Shown here: one piece after another, positions 1 through 13,462 of the stretch | Numbering within the stretch: the stretch's first letter is position 1 | Layout: the number at the start of each line of letters is the position of its first letter | The notes under the pieces: generated by a model | What the model was told of the DNA's origin: nothing | Database searches by the model: none | What the model saw: only the letters and a program-made list of their open reading frames with translations | NCBI GenBank assembly: GCA_947034895.1 | Contig: OX344762.1 | Coordinates: 80,036,981-80,100,980, forward strand | Direction of reading: 5' to 3' | DNA length: 64,000 nt | DNA from: Rhytidiadelphus loreus | Taxonomy: Eukaryota; Streptophyta; Bryopsida; Hypnales; Hylocomiaceae | Made by a program: the position numbers and the translations under genes

Positions 1-85
1 ACAATATTACTCGCATCATCCAGTTTGATTCATACAAAACCTCCAAGTTTGAATCATACACGAAAGAGCACGTAGTACCACTTAC

Positions 86-141
86 CTGGATATTGCACCC
101 GCTGGAGCATCGATGTCCACTTGGAGCTTCTTCAGATCAGT
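86..141 (-). CDS. possible internal mini-exon of a gene running off the left edge
   Basis: On the minus strand a 56-base open stretch lies between an acceptor-like pyrimidine-rich CTCAG (142-146) and a strong donor, CCAG followed by GTAAGT (81-85 on the plus strand). It reads TDLKKLQVDIDAPAGAIS and would leave an incomplete codon at the donor. I do not recognise the protein. The GC-richer sequence at 170-560 may hold further exons, but none could be joined convincingly. Splice signals alone support this call. Confidence 0.22.
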
Positions 142-888
142 CTGAGTTGAAATCGATCAGCCACCGGCAGAGACCAGCAACCATCGAACCACGTAAGCAA
201 GCCCCGAGGCTACGAGAGGCTCCCTCGTCAAGTATAAGGTCCTACTAATTAAAACTTTCAAACCTTCCTCAAATCTAGCTTTTGTCGATGCAGAGGCCCC
301 TCCCCTTCTGTACAGAGCCGACTAATCGGCTTCGAATAATTCCCTCGCATATGTTACAATCAGACGACTCTTCCGCTACATGGACACCCTCTGCAGACTG
401 AGAAGTTGGCATTGTCGGCTGGCTTAGTCGGCAATGAACGGAGGAACCGCGCAACCTAACTAAATCCCAGGAGGTGATCGTCATCTACCTACATAGACAA
501 GAGAACCACACTTGAAAGAACAATTTCGGAAGGTTCGATTGAAAACAGTCGGTAAGTAACTACTTTTGCGGTGGTACCCGGGTTGCTTCCGATTATGCTT
601 ATGCAACTTATTCATGTGGCAGCAGGAGTCGCGCTCGGCAGACGCGTATCAAGGTTGGCAGTAATTTCACCCAGAAATGCCTTACAGACGGTTTGAGTCC
701 TACGGATGAGTTCAGGGAGGCCTCAAGGATGAAAAAAACGTTTTGTCATCCAACTTTGGGGGAGTTCTTTGAACCCATTTTTAATGAGTGGTTGTTTGAT
801 ATCTCCTGCTTGTGATATTTTTTGACTTTCTTGCATAAGAAATTGGCAAATCTACAGATCCATTAGAAGAATTTTGGAGCCACTGGGA
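142..888. other. no gene recognised
   Basis: Moderately GC-rich sequence with short open frames on both strands and no family resemblance. The minus-strand frame at 275-484 is open but unrecognised. It may be part of the same gene as the mini-exon at 86-141, or a transposon relic. Confidence 0.3.
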
Positions 889-1231
<343 letters not shown>

Positions 1232-3240
1232 GCCTCAATTCCTTTCTAATGACCATGTTACGTATTTTGGGCAACTTTTATTCCTTTTTCTTTATTTGCA
1301 TTTTAGCCATGAAAATGATTTTTTTCAATTTGAGAGCATTATTGAAATAGAGCTTATCAAGTTTAGTTTCTATTCCAATTTGAATTTTTGAAGAATTCAT
1401 AAACAACCCAATAATTTATTGCAATTTGAACTTTCAGTCATAACCTTGGAATACTAATTTTCTAATTTTCTAATGACATGGTAAATTGGTTTTTACATAA
1501 TTCATAATATTATTTTTTATTTGGGGCTCCTTTTGCTTTTCTTAATATGTGGATCCCCCTTGTATAATTAATTTTTTTTAAGTCACATCTTGCATCTCTA
1601 GTCTTTGACTAAATTCTTATTAGATATTTAGGGAAGAAATACATCTCCATCCTTGAGATCTTGGAGGAGAGAGTTCTAAAGTTATACTTTGTACAATGTT
1701 ATGTATAGATATTGGCAAATAAGCTAATTTGACTCAATTTTTGCCTTAACATTGTTAACTCTTAAAATAACAATAATTTCTTTCTTGTCCATTTCTTTCA
1801 TGCAAGATTTCACTCCAAAGAATCTTGTATGAAATTTTAGGACACGGGCATGAGAAATTGAGTAGGTCAACAACTAAATAAATGAGAGCACTTAGTCTAG
1901 TAAGGCAAGGAAATAAGGGGAGTTTTTGCTCATGTATGTATTGTTCATTACCACTCTCTCTACACATGGAGTGTTTCCTGAACCTTCACATGATCCAACC
2001 ACACGATCCAACAACCTCCCTTGTGCAAATCAAGAAATTTGAATTGTGTTGTACCAATGCAACATATGTAATCCTTGTGCAAGTACAAATACAACAAGCC
2101 CACCAATCAAGGAACCATTGATTATTGCATAGACAAGTTTGATTATTCCAACATAGGAATGTCCAAGGGGTTGAAAAGGTCCTTTAAGGATCAACAAATT
2201 GGCTAACTACTCCCAAGGACTCCAAAGCTCCTTCACTAGAATTATTTTCTCAACAAGCGACTTTTTGTTCATAGTCTTATAAAAACATTCATAACATTGT
2301 TAACCAATGTTGGGAGGATTCCCTTTTAATTTACTCCCCTAGAAGGTGGGCATGACAACTTCCCAACCAATTGAACCAAGTGAACCAACCAATGATTCTT
2401 TGCAACTTTCCAGTCAACCAATGACGCTAGCATTGAGTGCATTGCAACTTTCCAATGATTCTCTCAAGATTATAACTGAATTCCCACGGAAGCATTGTGA
2501 GAGGCATCATAAGCGGAATGGTTTAGACTAGTTATCAATGCTATGTTCATGTGCCACTGCATAGGTTGTTAACTTATTTGTAAAATGGACATAGGGTCGT
2601 ACGACAAGACTAGAGCAGAACGAAGGAATACCACCGCAGTCTGAAGGATCCACCATTGAGAGCCCAAATTCATAGCACTCAAGATGGCATACACAACAGG
2701 AAATAAAAGCTCCCCTAACTATGATCTAGACGAATCATTATGTACAGTACATCTCTCCGGGAAATTTAACAGCCACTGCACTAATTGTGATAAACAAATG
2801 GCCTCTGCAATGAGGTCTCTGTATGTGGGCATGTTCGTTACATTGGGGTAACTTCACAAAATTGAACCGCTTGGAAAAGGCCCTCAACAAGGAACCGGAC
2901 GAGTTCACAAAATCGTCTGGAATTGGAACTGGCGCAATTGAGATGAGCAACTTAGAACACATTTGGGTAGATGAAAGTTTCAATATTCATCATTCTTTTG
3001 TCAGTCACATTAGTTTTGACACATTGAAATTCGCCAAGGTAACGAATATCAGGTTATGTACTTATGTTTGACCTTTGAATAATTACTCTACAAAGATACA
3101 GAATTTACAACGTACCTGTCGAAATTTTTGAGCTAATCTGATTCTAGTCCACCTACCTATGCGGCTATGCCAAGACCTTAAAAAATTGGCATTTACAGAA
3201 CCTCTAGAATACATTCTATTGATTGATTCCGAATGACTCG
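1232..3240. other. AT-rich intergenic region, no gene recognised
   Basis: Small ORFs here have no recognisable features and no splice framework. The last ~100 bases precede the stop codon of the Hsp70-like gene and are presumably its 3' flank. Confidence 0.5.
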
Positions 3241-5807
3241 CTACTCAAAAGCGGAAGTTGAATTCAAAGTCCGCGACCCGGCAGCCAAGAAGTTCAACCC
3301 CTCCGCCACGATTTCTATGGAGCTTCGTCCAAAGTACAAGGAAACTTTCAAGCGTCTCTCCTTCTCCAACCTCATATCCCCGGAGACATCGATCACAAAC
3401 GTCCCTTCCCGTCTCACAAACTCTCCCACCACGTACCTCGGATCCCTCTCCTCCGAGCTGTAAAGCTCCAGCTCAATCAACGTCTGGCCATCGAAGATCG
3501 GCATGAACAGCCTACTGATGCAATCCTCGGGCTTCACATGGTCGCCCTTGCGAACGTAAACCTCGAACCGGCTGTTGCACTTCAACACCCCGTCGTAATA
3601 CTGCCCGAGTTCAGGGGGGTCCACTCCTGGCACAAAAGGCTCCACGGCGTGGAACCCGTAGGTTTTCTTACAGATTCGGGAGTCGATAGCATTCGGGTGA
3701 AGCGCTAATGCTACTGCTCCCTGGCAAACTGCACTGCCGGGATTCGGAGGACTGATGATCTGGGGAACCCTGGGGGCGAATCGGTCCTTGATGCGGGCCA
3801 TGAGATATGGGGATGCCGCAAAACCACCCACGATGGCGAGCACCTGCGGGGAAATCAAGTCGTTGAATTGGCCAATGATTAGATGTGCAACTGGTTCTTC
3901 CTTGGAAAACTAGGACGGTTTAGGTCTAGCTTTCAATTTTTGTGCAACTGATTCATCCTTGGAAAACTAGAACAGGTTATGTCTAGATTTTCCTTTCTTG
4001 TGCAATTGGTTCATCCTTGGAAAACTAGAACAGTTTAGGTCTAGGATTTCATTGTTTTTGCAACTGCAAGGAGTGATTTCTATTGAACAGGAAACTGGGC
4101 ACTAAGTTGGTGGAAATTCGTATACCTTGACACCCCCGACTTGCACCAACTGGTTGTGGATGAGTTCCAGGTTGTGCTCTATCACGGGATCAAAGACGGA
4201 CTGCATTTCTTCGTAAGTCAATTCTAAATCGTCATATGATTCTCTTTCGGGATTCTCCATCCGAACATCGTACTCCTCCCACTCGGACACCAATTTGCTC
4301 GGGAGGTTTAAGTCGACGCTGGCGCCAGGTTCGCCGAAACTGGCTTTCTGACCTTCCCACGCTTTGATCAAAAGTCCGTAGATTTTAGGCTCCTTGATGA
4401 TGCATTCCTGCAAGCATGGTCCAATCTTGGTATGCAGAAACTCCATGAACCGCATGTCCACGTAGGTGCCGCCGCATAACCCCCCTGAGCTTATCGTGAC
4501 CTCTTTCACCCGGTAGCCAGATCTCCGATACTGATTCTCCACTGACACAACCTCCTGCACGACTATGTCTGCAGTTCCACCACCGATGTCGGCGACCAGG
4601 AGCTTATCCCCAACCTCCAGCACCTGCTCACTCATTACCTACATCAAGAACGTTCATTCTTGAGTTATATATAAATCTACAGTCATAATTTTTACAGATT
4701 ATACGGAAGAATTACAGTCATTACTCGGTACACAAGTTACAACGTCAATTCAATGATATTGGCAGAAATTCACAGACGCCAGGAAACGCAAATCTATACG
4801 AGTCCTAGTTTTTAGAGCTTTGAGCAGTTGAGTGTCAAAGTTTCGATTTGTCAATTTCATTAGATTGGTGCAAATTCTGGTGCCAAAAATGGTGACATAC
4901 ATCTGTACAAAGCTCTAAACTCCAGGACTGAAAATCAATTTACTCTTCAGGTCGGGCGAACGTCTTGAAAATTGCCAAAGTACCGCCAATGTAATGAAAT
5001 TGACGATGTTCTTGGCATTGATATCAGTTATGGTGAAATCTGGCACTAGTCATCATCTCCCTCATGATGATTTTACCATCATGGAAAATCTCGTGAAAGT
5101 AATTCAGGTATTACAACAAAACAAGGATATGTAATTAAAAGATGGTGCATGATCGCGTTATTCCGAATATATTTCACCTGGTGACAATGAAAGGACGCCG
5201 CTTCGGGTTCGAGCACAACAATGAGCGGATGCGAACTCCCTTCCACGCCATTCACCAACCCCGCCGCCGTCATGCACGTCTTCATGGTCGCCTTCGCCGC
5301 ATTGTCCCAAATGGACGGCACCGTGATGCACCACTGAATATCCTTCACCGACAGCTGCGGTCCGTAGCTCGTCCTTAGCGTTCTCAGAATGAGCTCCCCC
5401 ATGGCGCGGAGGTAATCGTTGATGAGCACGTTCACGGTGAGCCCCGGTGGAAGAGGCTGCGCAGACGAGGGCCCCATGTGGCTGCCTGCGAGGTGGAGCT
5501 TGAACTTCGTGAAGAAGGAGCCTACGCTGGGTTGGAAGGGAGGGGCGCGTTTCTTTTTCAGAGCGGAGACATCGCGTTCGTACTCCGCACGGGCGGGGAA
5601 ACCCCAGTTCCGAAACTCCCAGACGCCGTTCACCTGTTTGTAGTAGCTGGCGGTCAAGGTCTTGCAGTACGGCTTCTCCCCGCGGGTGTTGGGGTATTCG
5701 TAGTAGCAGTAGATTTTGTCGAGGTCGGTGATGTGCGCGAAGGCGAACCCGGAGTACGTCGTGCCGAAGTCTAACCCTACTATCACCCGCGGTTTTGAAT
5801 GCGACAT
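3241..5807 (-). CDS. Hsp70-superfamily ATPase, HSPA12-like, three exons, apparently intact
   Basis: Exons are 5807-5178, 4638-4126 and 3843-3241, giving 581 residues. Both introns are phase 0 with good signals: CAG|GTGAAA to TTGATGTAG|GTA, then AAG|GTATAC to TTTCCCCGCAG|GTG. The start ATG is 5807-5805, immediately before the nucleotide-binding fold. Seen in order: phosphate-1 loop GLDFGTTYSGFAFAH (residues ~11-25), phosphate-2 loop ADIGGGTADIVV (~225), and adenosine loop VGGFAASPYL (~385). A beta-rich C-terminal tail follows instead of the long substrate-binding and lid region of canonical Hsp70. That tail and the length (~570-680 aa in the family) point to the HSPA12 branch, whose members bind ATP through an actin-like fold; their clients are poorly known. 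No frameshift or internal stop was found, unlike most ORFs downstream. The joining of exons is inferred, not shown by transcripts. Confidence 0.9.
3890..4070. repeat. three-copy ~58-bp minisatellite in intron 2 of the Hsp70-like gene
   Basis: The phrase CCTTGGAAAACTAG recurs with GGAAAAC at about 3904, 3961 and 4019, within longer similar units that include TGTGCAA(C/T)TGG and TTTAGGTCTAG. The repeat occupies most of the second intron (3844-4125). Confidence 0.8.
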
Positions 5808-7682
5808 CGTTCAAAGGCTCGGGATCCAGTTGTTGCACGCGCAATCACCCGCTACCTTTTGATTCACTATCAGAGTTCTGGGCTCGCAATGGGATGCCAC
5901 CGTTGTAGGAGGGTTGGGGCCTGACATCGATCAAGCAGAGAAATCAAATGGACAGTTAGGTCACAATTCTGTTTAAACTGGCCGACAGGTTCTAACTACG
6001 GAGGATTCAAATTCAATTTCGTTAAATCGGCGATTCAGAGCGCCGAAATTGTGTCACTCAACCGCAGAAATTTCGAAGAATTAGGACTGTTTAAGATTTA
6101 GATTTCTGGATACCCTCCTTGAAAACTGCCAATGTTGTGAACATACGCCAATGAAATAGAATGCCGAGTCTGCACGGCAGGTCCTTCAGACTACCCCTGT
6201 GCTGAGTTTCCGACAATTCAACATATGCACTCTAATGTCCATGCCACCAAGGGTGTTATTACCAACAATCACAACAAGCGAGGACTACTATCTGCGCCAT
6301 AAAGTATCTTAATTTCTTAACACATACACATGAATTCCAGAGCCCGGCTTGTGCAACACAAAGATAGTATGGTCATATTCATCACAATGATATGTTTTAA
6401 AGCGCCAGAAATGTGACACTCAGACACAGAGCAATAAACCCTAACATTGGAATAGACCTGAGGTTCCTTAAATCAGCGTGAAACTTCGCCATTCTAACGA
6501 AAAATGCTATCATCACAACTAACCCTAAACAAGCCATACCTTCGCTCTCAATGCTACTGAATTGAAGGGAAGACGCCCACAATATACCACAACAAATTAT
6601 CAAATGCTCTAAACTCGTCACGCTGAAACTGCAGACTAAACAATAAGTCCGAACATTCAACTCAGAAAAACCAAACAGGACCTCTTTCAAGACGCCACAA
6701 CAATACTGTCTTCATAATCAGCACTAAACAACAATATCATCACAATGACCAGAAATGCACGCAGATTCCAATTAACTTTCGGGTAACGAACTCACCAGAG
6801 CGTCGACGTGAACTCGCAAAGCCCCGTCCAGATCGATCACCACACCAAGAGCAGTTCGTGTCTTCGATTCCAAGCACCCAAGCAAAGAAATCTCCTATGG
6901 AATAAACGCACCCTGATACACTGTATCCAATCGACCGAGAACCAAATCGGTAGGAACTACGAAGTGCTATCCTCTGAAATCAGATGGACAACGTTCCATT
7001 TCAAGACAAGGCAACTTGGAACTGCCTGTCTGCAAACATTCATCGAACACAGTCGTCGTCCTGGAGTTCCACTCGGGAATCTGCGACCCCGGCCGTTGCC
7101 AGGAAAGGGGCGACTCGCCATGACGCAACCAAGGAAAGGGGCAACGAAGTGACAGACGTTGGGAAGGGAGGATTCCGTGGACTTTCCATTAATTACACCT
7201 CTTACAGTCAAAACAGTCGGTACTCGGTACACAGGCTTACCATATTAGAAATCGCCTCTCAACTGGGTTGCGTGTTCGTGGGTGCTTCCTTGATTGATTT
7301 CGGAAAGGTAATCTTTTTCGAAGTGTGAACTTTCGGCTAGGGTCAGACCGACCACATCCTTTGGTAGAACCTCTACTGTAGGGAAAAATGAAGGGGTTTA
7401 TTTTATAGTTACCAGGATGATAAAATTTGGAATGCAGGACTCCGAAGTTGGTCGAGGAGATCTCGAAATACAAAAATTAACCACTCCACAGAAGGGGCAG
7501 ATTTCTTCCTCTAACGTTGATTTACCTGGACAGGTGAAAGTTTGGAGGTTTTGCACCAAGATCAGATGTGGTCAAGCCTTGGCATGTACTTTTTACTTTT
7601 ACTAAGGCCTGCATCAAATGTGATTGGCCCTTGGAAAAGGGCCTCCCTATACTACTCACAAAATAGGGGAAATCTTCACACT
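5808..7682. other. upstream region of the Hsp70-like gene, no coding gene supported
   Basis: Unique-looking sequence of mixed composition. It probably contains the promoter and 5' leader of the minus-strand Hsp70-like gene. The overlapping open frames at 6808-7330 lie on both strands in a GC-richer patch; none has recognisable motifs, and they cannot all be real. A single GAAATTTC near 6066 resembles half of a heat-shock element, which is too little to call. Confidence 0.4.
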
Positions 7683-7901
7683 ACACTAATGATGATAAAT
7701 AGTGTTAGCCATACTAACTATTTTAGAAATGCTATAAGTTTTTACTTTTGATGAATATTTTTACCAACTATAGGTGTAAAGTTCTCCCACTTAAAATGAT
7801 ATTAGGATCTATACACTCAATAAAAATATTAATCAAAAGTAAAAACTTATAGCATTTCTAAAATAGTTAGTATGGCTAACACTATTTATCATCATTAGTG
7901 T
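7683..7901. mobile_element. hairpin MITE with near-perfect 81-bp arms
   Basis: The arms 7683-7763 and 7821-7901 are reverse complements with a single mismatch over 81 bases, around a 57-bp loop. The outermost sequence is ACACTAATGATG. The trinucleotide ACT lies directly outside both ends (7680-7682 and 7902-7904) and may be the target duplication. A slightly longer inverted repeat could also be drawn, so the exact ends are uncertain. There is no coding capacity. Confidence 0.8.
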
Positions 7902-8620
7902 ACTGGACCAAGAGCCACCAACGTAGAAACTACACACATAAAATTGATTTCCTCCTCATCCTCCTACATAGGGCTAAGTCCAACTTAGACCTTTTCTAGA
8001 GTAGAAGCCATGAGCAATGAGAGCAAATTTTCAACTACATGAATGAGAGCAGTGTAAATTGAGAAGACTAAAGAATGTAATCTTACACTCAAAAAATTTA
8101 AGTAAAATGGAGAGAGTGAATGGACAACACTTTTATCTTTTGTGGTAGAAAAATGAACAACTTCTAAGTCCCTGGAAATGAACAAAGAATTTGATTGGCG
8201 TTTGGGGTTTGAAATGGAACAATGAACATCATGGATTTGTCAATCTTAGATGCTATTATAAACTATTCTATTGCAACTAGTTTTGCCTTGTGTTGCAAAT
8301 TGAATCAAAGTACTTCAATTTGTTTTGCACGAAGGATAGGTGTCAAAAAATGCATACAAAACATTGACATAAACTCAAGGTTCAATTAATTCGTTTTACA
8401 ACTTTGTTGATTGAATGTTTATTGTTTAACTTACAAAGACAGATTGAATCGACAGTGAACTATGTCGTCCAATAGTCACTCTATGAAATCCCACTAGGGG
8501 ATACATAAATGGAGACCAATGAACCAGCTTACCAGCTAGGAAGATCACATACATGCTAAGATTGTATGTCTGCCAAAGTTATCCCCTATTTTAAGGCCTT
8601 TTTTGTCAAAAACCACTCAG

Positions 8621-8845
8621 AATTGCCATTTCTATTGCAAAGTGTAAAATTTTTAATTTTTGTTTTTTTGGCATATCTAATCATAGAATCTTGCACTTAA
8701 TTAGTATGAGATTGAGTGGAAATATCTCAAAATTGCCATTTCTATTGCAAAGTGTAAAATTTTTAATTTTTGTTTTTTTGGCATATCTAATCATAGAATC
8801 TTGCACTTAATTAGTATGACTGTATGAGATTGAGTGGAAATATTT
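8621..8845. repeat. tandem duplication, 110-bp unit, two nearly identical copies
   Basis: AATTGCCATTTCTATTGCAA starts a unit at 8621 that recurs at 8731. The copies are almost identical through TTAGTATGA(G/C), so the duplication is recent. No function is evident. Confidence 0.9.
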
Positions 8846-10039
8846 TTAGAATTTTTCAATATACAGATTGCAAAATATTTGTGTTTAAAGTGAAGAAAAT
8901 GTTTTTTCTTCAACCTTTTCTAATTAGATTTTAAGACTTTGAATCATCTTAACTTAAAAATTTTGCAAAACAGATTTTGAATTATAATTTTTATATGTTT
9001 AAATTGATTTGAGAGTAGTGTGAAAAAAAAATTGATTTGGGATTTGATTTTCATTCTTAAGAAATTTTTGGAGGAAAAGTAGGAATGAGATAGTAGAAAA
9101 ACTAAATCATTAATTGTTCTAAGATGGAATTGAAATACAATAGATCCAGCGGTGAGATTTTTCTAGCAAGAAAACTATACCATGTGAATTGTGAAACTTT
9201 CTTTTTTGTAAAATTGTAAAAATTGGATTCAGAAATAGGTCCTATAATATAATTTTTGAAGAAAATGTTCTAATTGCTCAAAAAACAAGATTCTCCATAA
9301 TTTTCTCATTATTAGTCCAAATAAAATGAATCAAAGCTTTTCATGTAGAAAAAAATCCCTATGACAAACAAACAAAAATTTAAAATATTTTGAATTTTTG
9401 AAATTTTTATGTGTTAGGCCCAACAACCTCCATTTTGAACTTTAGGTGACATAACTTTTGCTCCCAAGCACCAATTGAAATTAAAAAAATATATATTTTA
9501 AAAAACTAATGATTTTTTTAATCTTCATAAAATGTTTCAAAACTCAAATAAGAAGTTATAGACAAATTTGCATACACAACAGTGTTGGAGTTGGAATCAC
9601 TGAGTTGGAGTCATTCTGAAGTCATAGCATTGAGTTGCACCTACCTCTATTATATTTGCTTTGATTGAGAATTATTTGTCCACTTTGTTTGGCTTGAGGG
9701 TTTTGTCATTAGGAAAAAAAGGAGCCTACTAAGAGGTTGTAAATTCCCGATCGTAGGAAACTCTGGCAGCATTTTTTTATTTTTTTATTTTTTTATTTTA
9801 AATTTTGATAAAAGAAACAAAATACTAGTTAACTTGTGAGCTTCTTTAAGGCAAGACAGATCCCAAAAACAATTAAAAACATTAAAATAATTGAAATAAA
9901 AGTTTTTACTAAAATAAATTTGTAATCACAATTTGTTGTAATTTGATGTGGTAGGAAGGCGACTATATCAAAGTGCTCGTTTTTTTTTAAATTAAAAATT
10001 ATTATTAATATTTTTTTTTTAATTATTATTTTTTAAAGC
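8846..10039. other. AT-rich repeat-like spacer
   Basis: Strongly AT-rich, no gene. The stretch at 9420-9560 (CATAACTTTTG...CCAATTG...) resembles sequence at 46340-46400 and parts of 25180-25230 and 29230-29290. It is therefore probably a diverged copy of a dispersed repeat. Confidence 0.45.
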
Positions 10040-11782
10040 AAGCATCTTGTCCTTCACTAGTCACCGCACTCTCTGTCCTATACAGAGGCGCACGGGCGGA
10101 GCTGCGCGGAGTGATAGGATGTTGCGCGGCTAAACGCTATTGGGGTGAGGGTGTAACTGACGGTGTCCGGATGAGTGCGCTGGGCATCCGCAGTGGAGAA
10201 AAATAGAAGCTTTAGAACGTGGAACTGAAGCTCCCGGCATTGACATGCAAAACATGGGGAGGTGATAGATCCTAGAAAATCGGATCTCCAAGTGCGTAAA
10301 GGGACACAGTTGTGATTGCTTCCCCGAACTGAGCAGCTGGGGGAGGAAGCTTTCGTGTTGGAACTGAAGTTTCGTGTTGGTACTGGAGTCCCGATATCTC
10401 AAAGATCTGTAGACGAACCAGTGTGCGTGAAATTTTTTCTCCGCGGACTGCTGTCGTCGTCACCCTCCACCCCTGCTTCCACGCCTTCCCAACAACCTGC
10501 ACCATGCAGACACAAGTTGCAAACTGCGGTTTCGATGCCTCCCCCCTCCCCTACTCCCGATCTTCCCCCTCCGAACAGATGCCAACAACGTCAACAGTCT
10601 CCAACCTCTCCTCCGAACAGATGCAATCCGGGACACCAGTTACAGACCTTCCCTCAATATCCGCTCGCATGCGGACTACAAAAGTAAACATGGCAGTAGG
10701 TGAGAGCAATCTGATTTTTCCCAAAACTAACTCAAATTACTATTGCTATTATAGATACTGCCTAGATTCCCAACTCATCGCGCTCCCAACCTCTAAACAA
10801 ATTACAAATTGTGAATGCCATCGCAATGTACTCTTTGTACTTCACCAAGCCTTCCTCCTTCACACAACCGTATCTGCACCTCCCTCTCAGCCCCCTGTGA
10901 TCATCTCCTTCAACCGTATGAAGAAATAAGCAAAGCTGGCGCAACCCCAACGTGCTGAGTCGTTGAAGAAAAAACAGCGCAGCTCCCCCCGAGCAACAAC
11001 CTTGTCCGCACCACAGCCCAGCACAAGACCACGACTACATCGACACTCAGCTCCCACGACGCAAGACAACCACCGCCGCAGCGCCTCCACCGAAATTTTG
11101 TCTCCCTGCCGCAGGAACACCGCAGTTGCAGGGCCGACATCAGCACCCTACTCTTCCATCACCGGATCCCCACCACCACGCCGCTCCGTCGCTGGACCTT
11201 CTTCATCGAAGTCTGTCGCAGTTGCAAACCACCCTGCCACAAGAACTCCGCTGCCTCGACGCCCTACTTCAAGCTCGCCTCTGCCACAGCCCACAGGAAC
11301 AGCAAGGCCTGAGCACAGAGGTAAGCCTCTCACCCAATCTTGCATTAAAACATGTTTTTTGTTCCAATTCTCTCACTCACAACTTAGATCAATTACACCC
11401 AACCTCTGGACCTCATGTAAAGAGAAACCCTTAAATTTTTTGTGTAACATTAGCTTTGTTACCTTGCTTTCTACCCCCCCCCCTTCTCCAATTTTGTTTC
11501 AGAAATTGCCCCCATGAGTATTAATTACAAACCCAATTATGCCCGGCAGCTCAATGTTACCGGGAGGGTTTGTAATTCACAACTGAAAATTGACAAATAT
11601 ACTTCTAGGACGCTCACAATGTTCCTTTATTTCACCATAGTTCAACATACTAAAACCCATAGCTCTAGTCTTATCTCATATTTGCAACAATCTTGTAAGC
11701 CCATTTTCAACTTAACACAAAACTAACCATATCAACACCATATCTTCCCTCTCACACACAATTTCGACTCATTGCAGGAACA
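10040..11782 (+). other. probable 5' UTR of the LINE
   Basis: GC-richer, C-rich sequence directly before ORF1 with overlapping open frames on both strands (for example 10423-10929 and 10963-11517). They lack motifs and look proline/serine/threonine-biased, as expected from C-rich DNA. A short internal repeat, CTCCGAACAGATGC, occurs twice near 10570 and 10610. Internal promoters of LINEs sit in such leaders, but no specific signal is claimed. Confidence 0.5.
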
Positions 11783-13462
11783 ATGTCAGACCCAACACAC
11801 AACAACAAATCACAGCAGAATATGGCTTACCCAGACGAGATCGAGATGGAAGACGCCAATATTCCTCATAAACGCACCACTCTAGACGCTAGCCAATCTA
11901 CTCAGAAGAAATCCAAAGGTGCCATCACCACTATGACACTATTCAAGGAGCCAATACAACAAGAATTTTGGTATGGTTTTCCTACCATGGAAACTCTTGC
12001 TTACGAAGCCGGCATGCCACCGATCATCAACAAAGCATCCATAGCTCAACTTATCACCCAAGGCTACTCTCCGCAAGAAGCTGAAGAATTTACAAGAGCT
12101 CGTATGTCCTTCCCTCGCGTCCAACAAAAGCTATGGCCAACAGCATGATTGGATGGCATCGAAGGCCAACACTTCAACCTGACACAAATCCCCTTTGATG
12201 TTGAGGTAAACATGAATACTCAACTAGCTCTTGATTACCACATTCTATTACACTTTGAAAAACCCACACTGCCACTAAACCAAAAGCAAGCCATGTCCAA
12301 AGTCTTGCTCCGTTTTCAAGAAATGAACATACCAATAGGAGATAGTATTGCTGAACCAGTAGCAATCTTGTGCTATGGTCCCAAAACGGCCAAAGTCTGG
12401 TCAGGCATGGCCAGGATTCATCTTCAAAACCCCGAAGTTGACGGCAAGGCACTGCTTCGAGGGACCAGAGTTTTTGCAATCCTACTTGACAATGAAACCC
12501 TTACAATTGCCAAGGTTTCCAAGTCTTTTGATCCCATAGCATCCAGTAGCCTGCTCTCTGTCAAGATCAACAGCGAAACAATTCGCAATGTTGAATCTCA
12601 CCATCTCTTCAAACACGTACTGGAAGAGAGTTTAAGTCGGAGCTATGATTTTGAACTAGTCCAAGTTCAAAAATCCATTACCAAATCCTACGGCTGGTTA
12701 ACAACAACGTCGCCCAAGCAACTCACGAAGATCAAGCAACACCGTATTGCGGTACTGGGAGAACTTCTTCAACTAGTTAACCCCAACTTGAACCAGCTCA
12801 CCCACGAGGAGGTAAACAAAAGAAACTGTCTTGTTCTCATTGTCAAGAACATAAACCTAACCAAATCTATTGCTCAAGTGACACAGGAATTATACAACCA
12901 CCTCGGCTCCAAGAATGTCAAATCCATCTTCTTCCCACGCCACAAAGGAGACTCTCACAGTGGTGTAGCCAATGTTGAATGTCTCAACGCTGCAGTTTAC
13001 AAGCAACATGTGAAGAAATCGACACGCCTACACCATAAGTGGGTGGAGTTTCAGCCCCACCCCAATTCTCTTGACGGATCTGCACGTCCCAATGATGACA
13101 CACTCCACAAGTGGGGATTCTTGGACATTAACACTGCATTGGCCGGCACAATTGAAGCACTTACAAACAACGCATCAACTTCTGCGAACAAACAATTCCT
13201 CAACAGAGAAGAACTATCAACATTAGTTGGAGAGGTAGTTGCCAAAGAAAATTCAAAATTACGTGTTGAATTTCAATCCGATATGAGTCAGCTAAAAGAT
13301 GAACTCCAAGATGAGGCAAAAACCTATGCAAACAAGATAGACCAGGAGCTTAGAAGTGCTCTCTCAAACCTAGAAAACATTCTATGCCAGAGCATGCAGG
13401 TTGTCAAAAACTTAGCTCGCCCAGCCCTCAATGCCCCGGAATATTCTCCACCGCCAAACTAG
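11783..13462 (+). pseudogene. LINE ORF1 protein (RRM-like nucleic-acid-binding), one in-frame stop
   Basis: One frame runs from ATG 11783 to 13462 (560 codons), broken only by TGA at 12146-12148. The frame before and after the stop is the same. The central part (about 12820-13060) begins NCLVLIVKNINLTKSIAQ and continues with a SIFFPRH... strand and GVANVECLN, the layout of an RRM fold. The last ~70 residues (about 13230-13400) are charged and heptad-like, suggesting a coiled coil, and the extreme C-terminus is proline-rich. RRM plus coiled coil is typical of LINE ORF1 proteins, which coat the element RNA. The stop is one C-to-T change from CGA. Confidence 0.7.

Noticed and set aside
6061..6090. 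Heat-shock element upstream of the Hsp70-like gene.
   Set aside because: Only one GAAnnTTC pair is clear. HSPA12-type genes are not reliably heat-induced, and its distance from the ATG is unremarkable.
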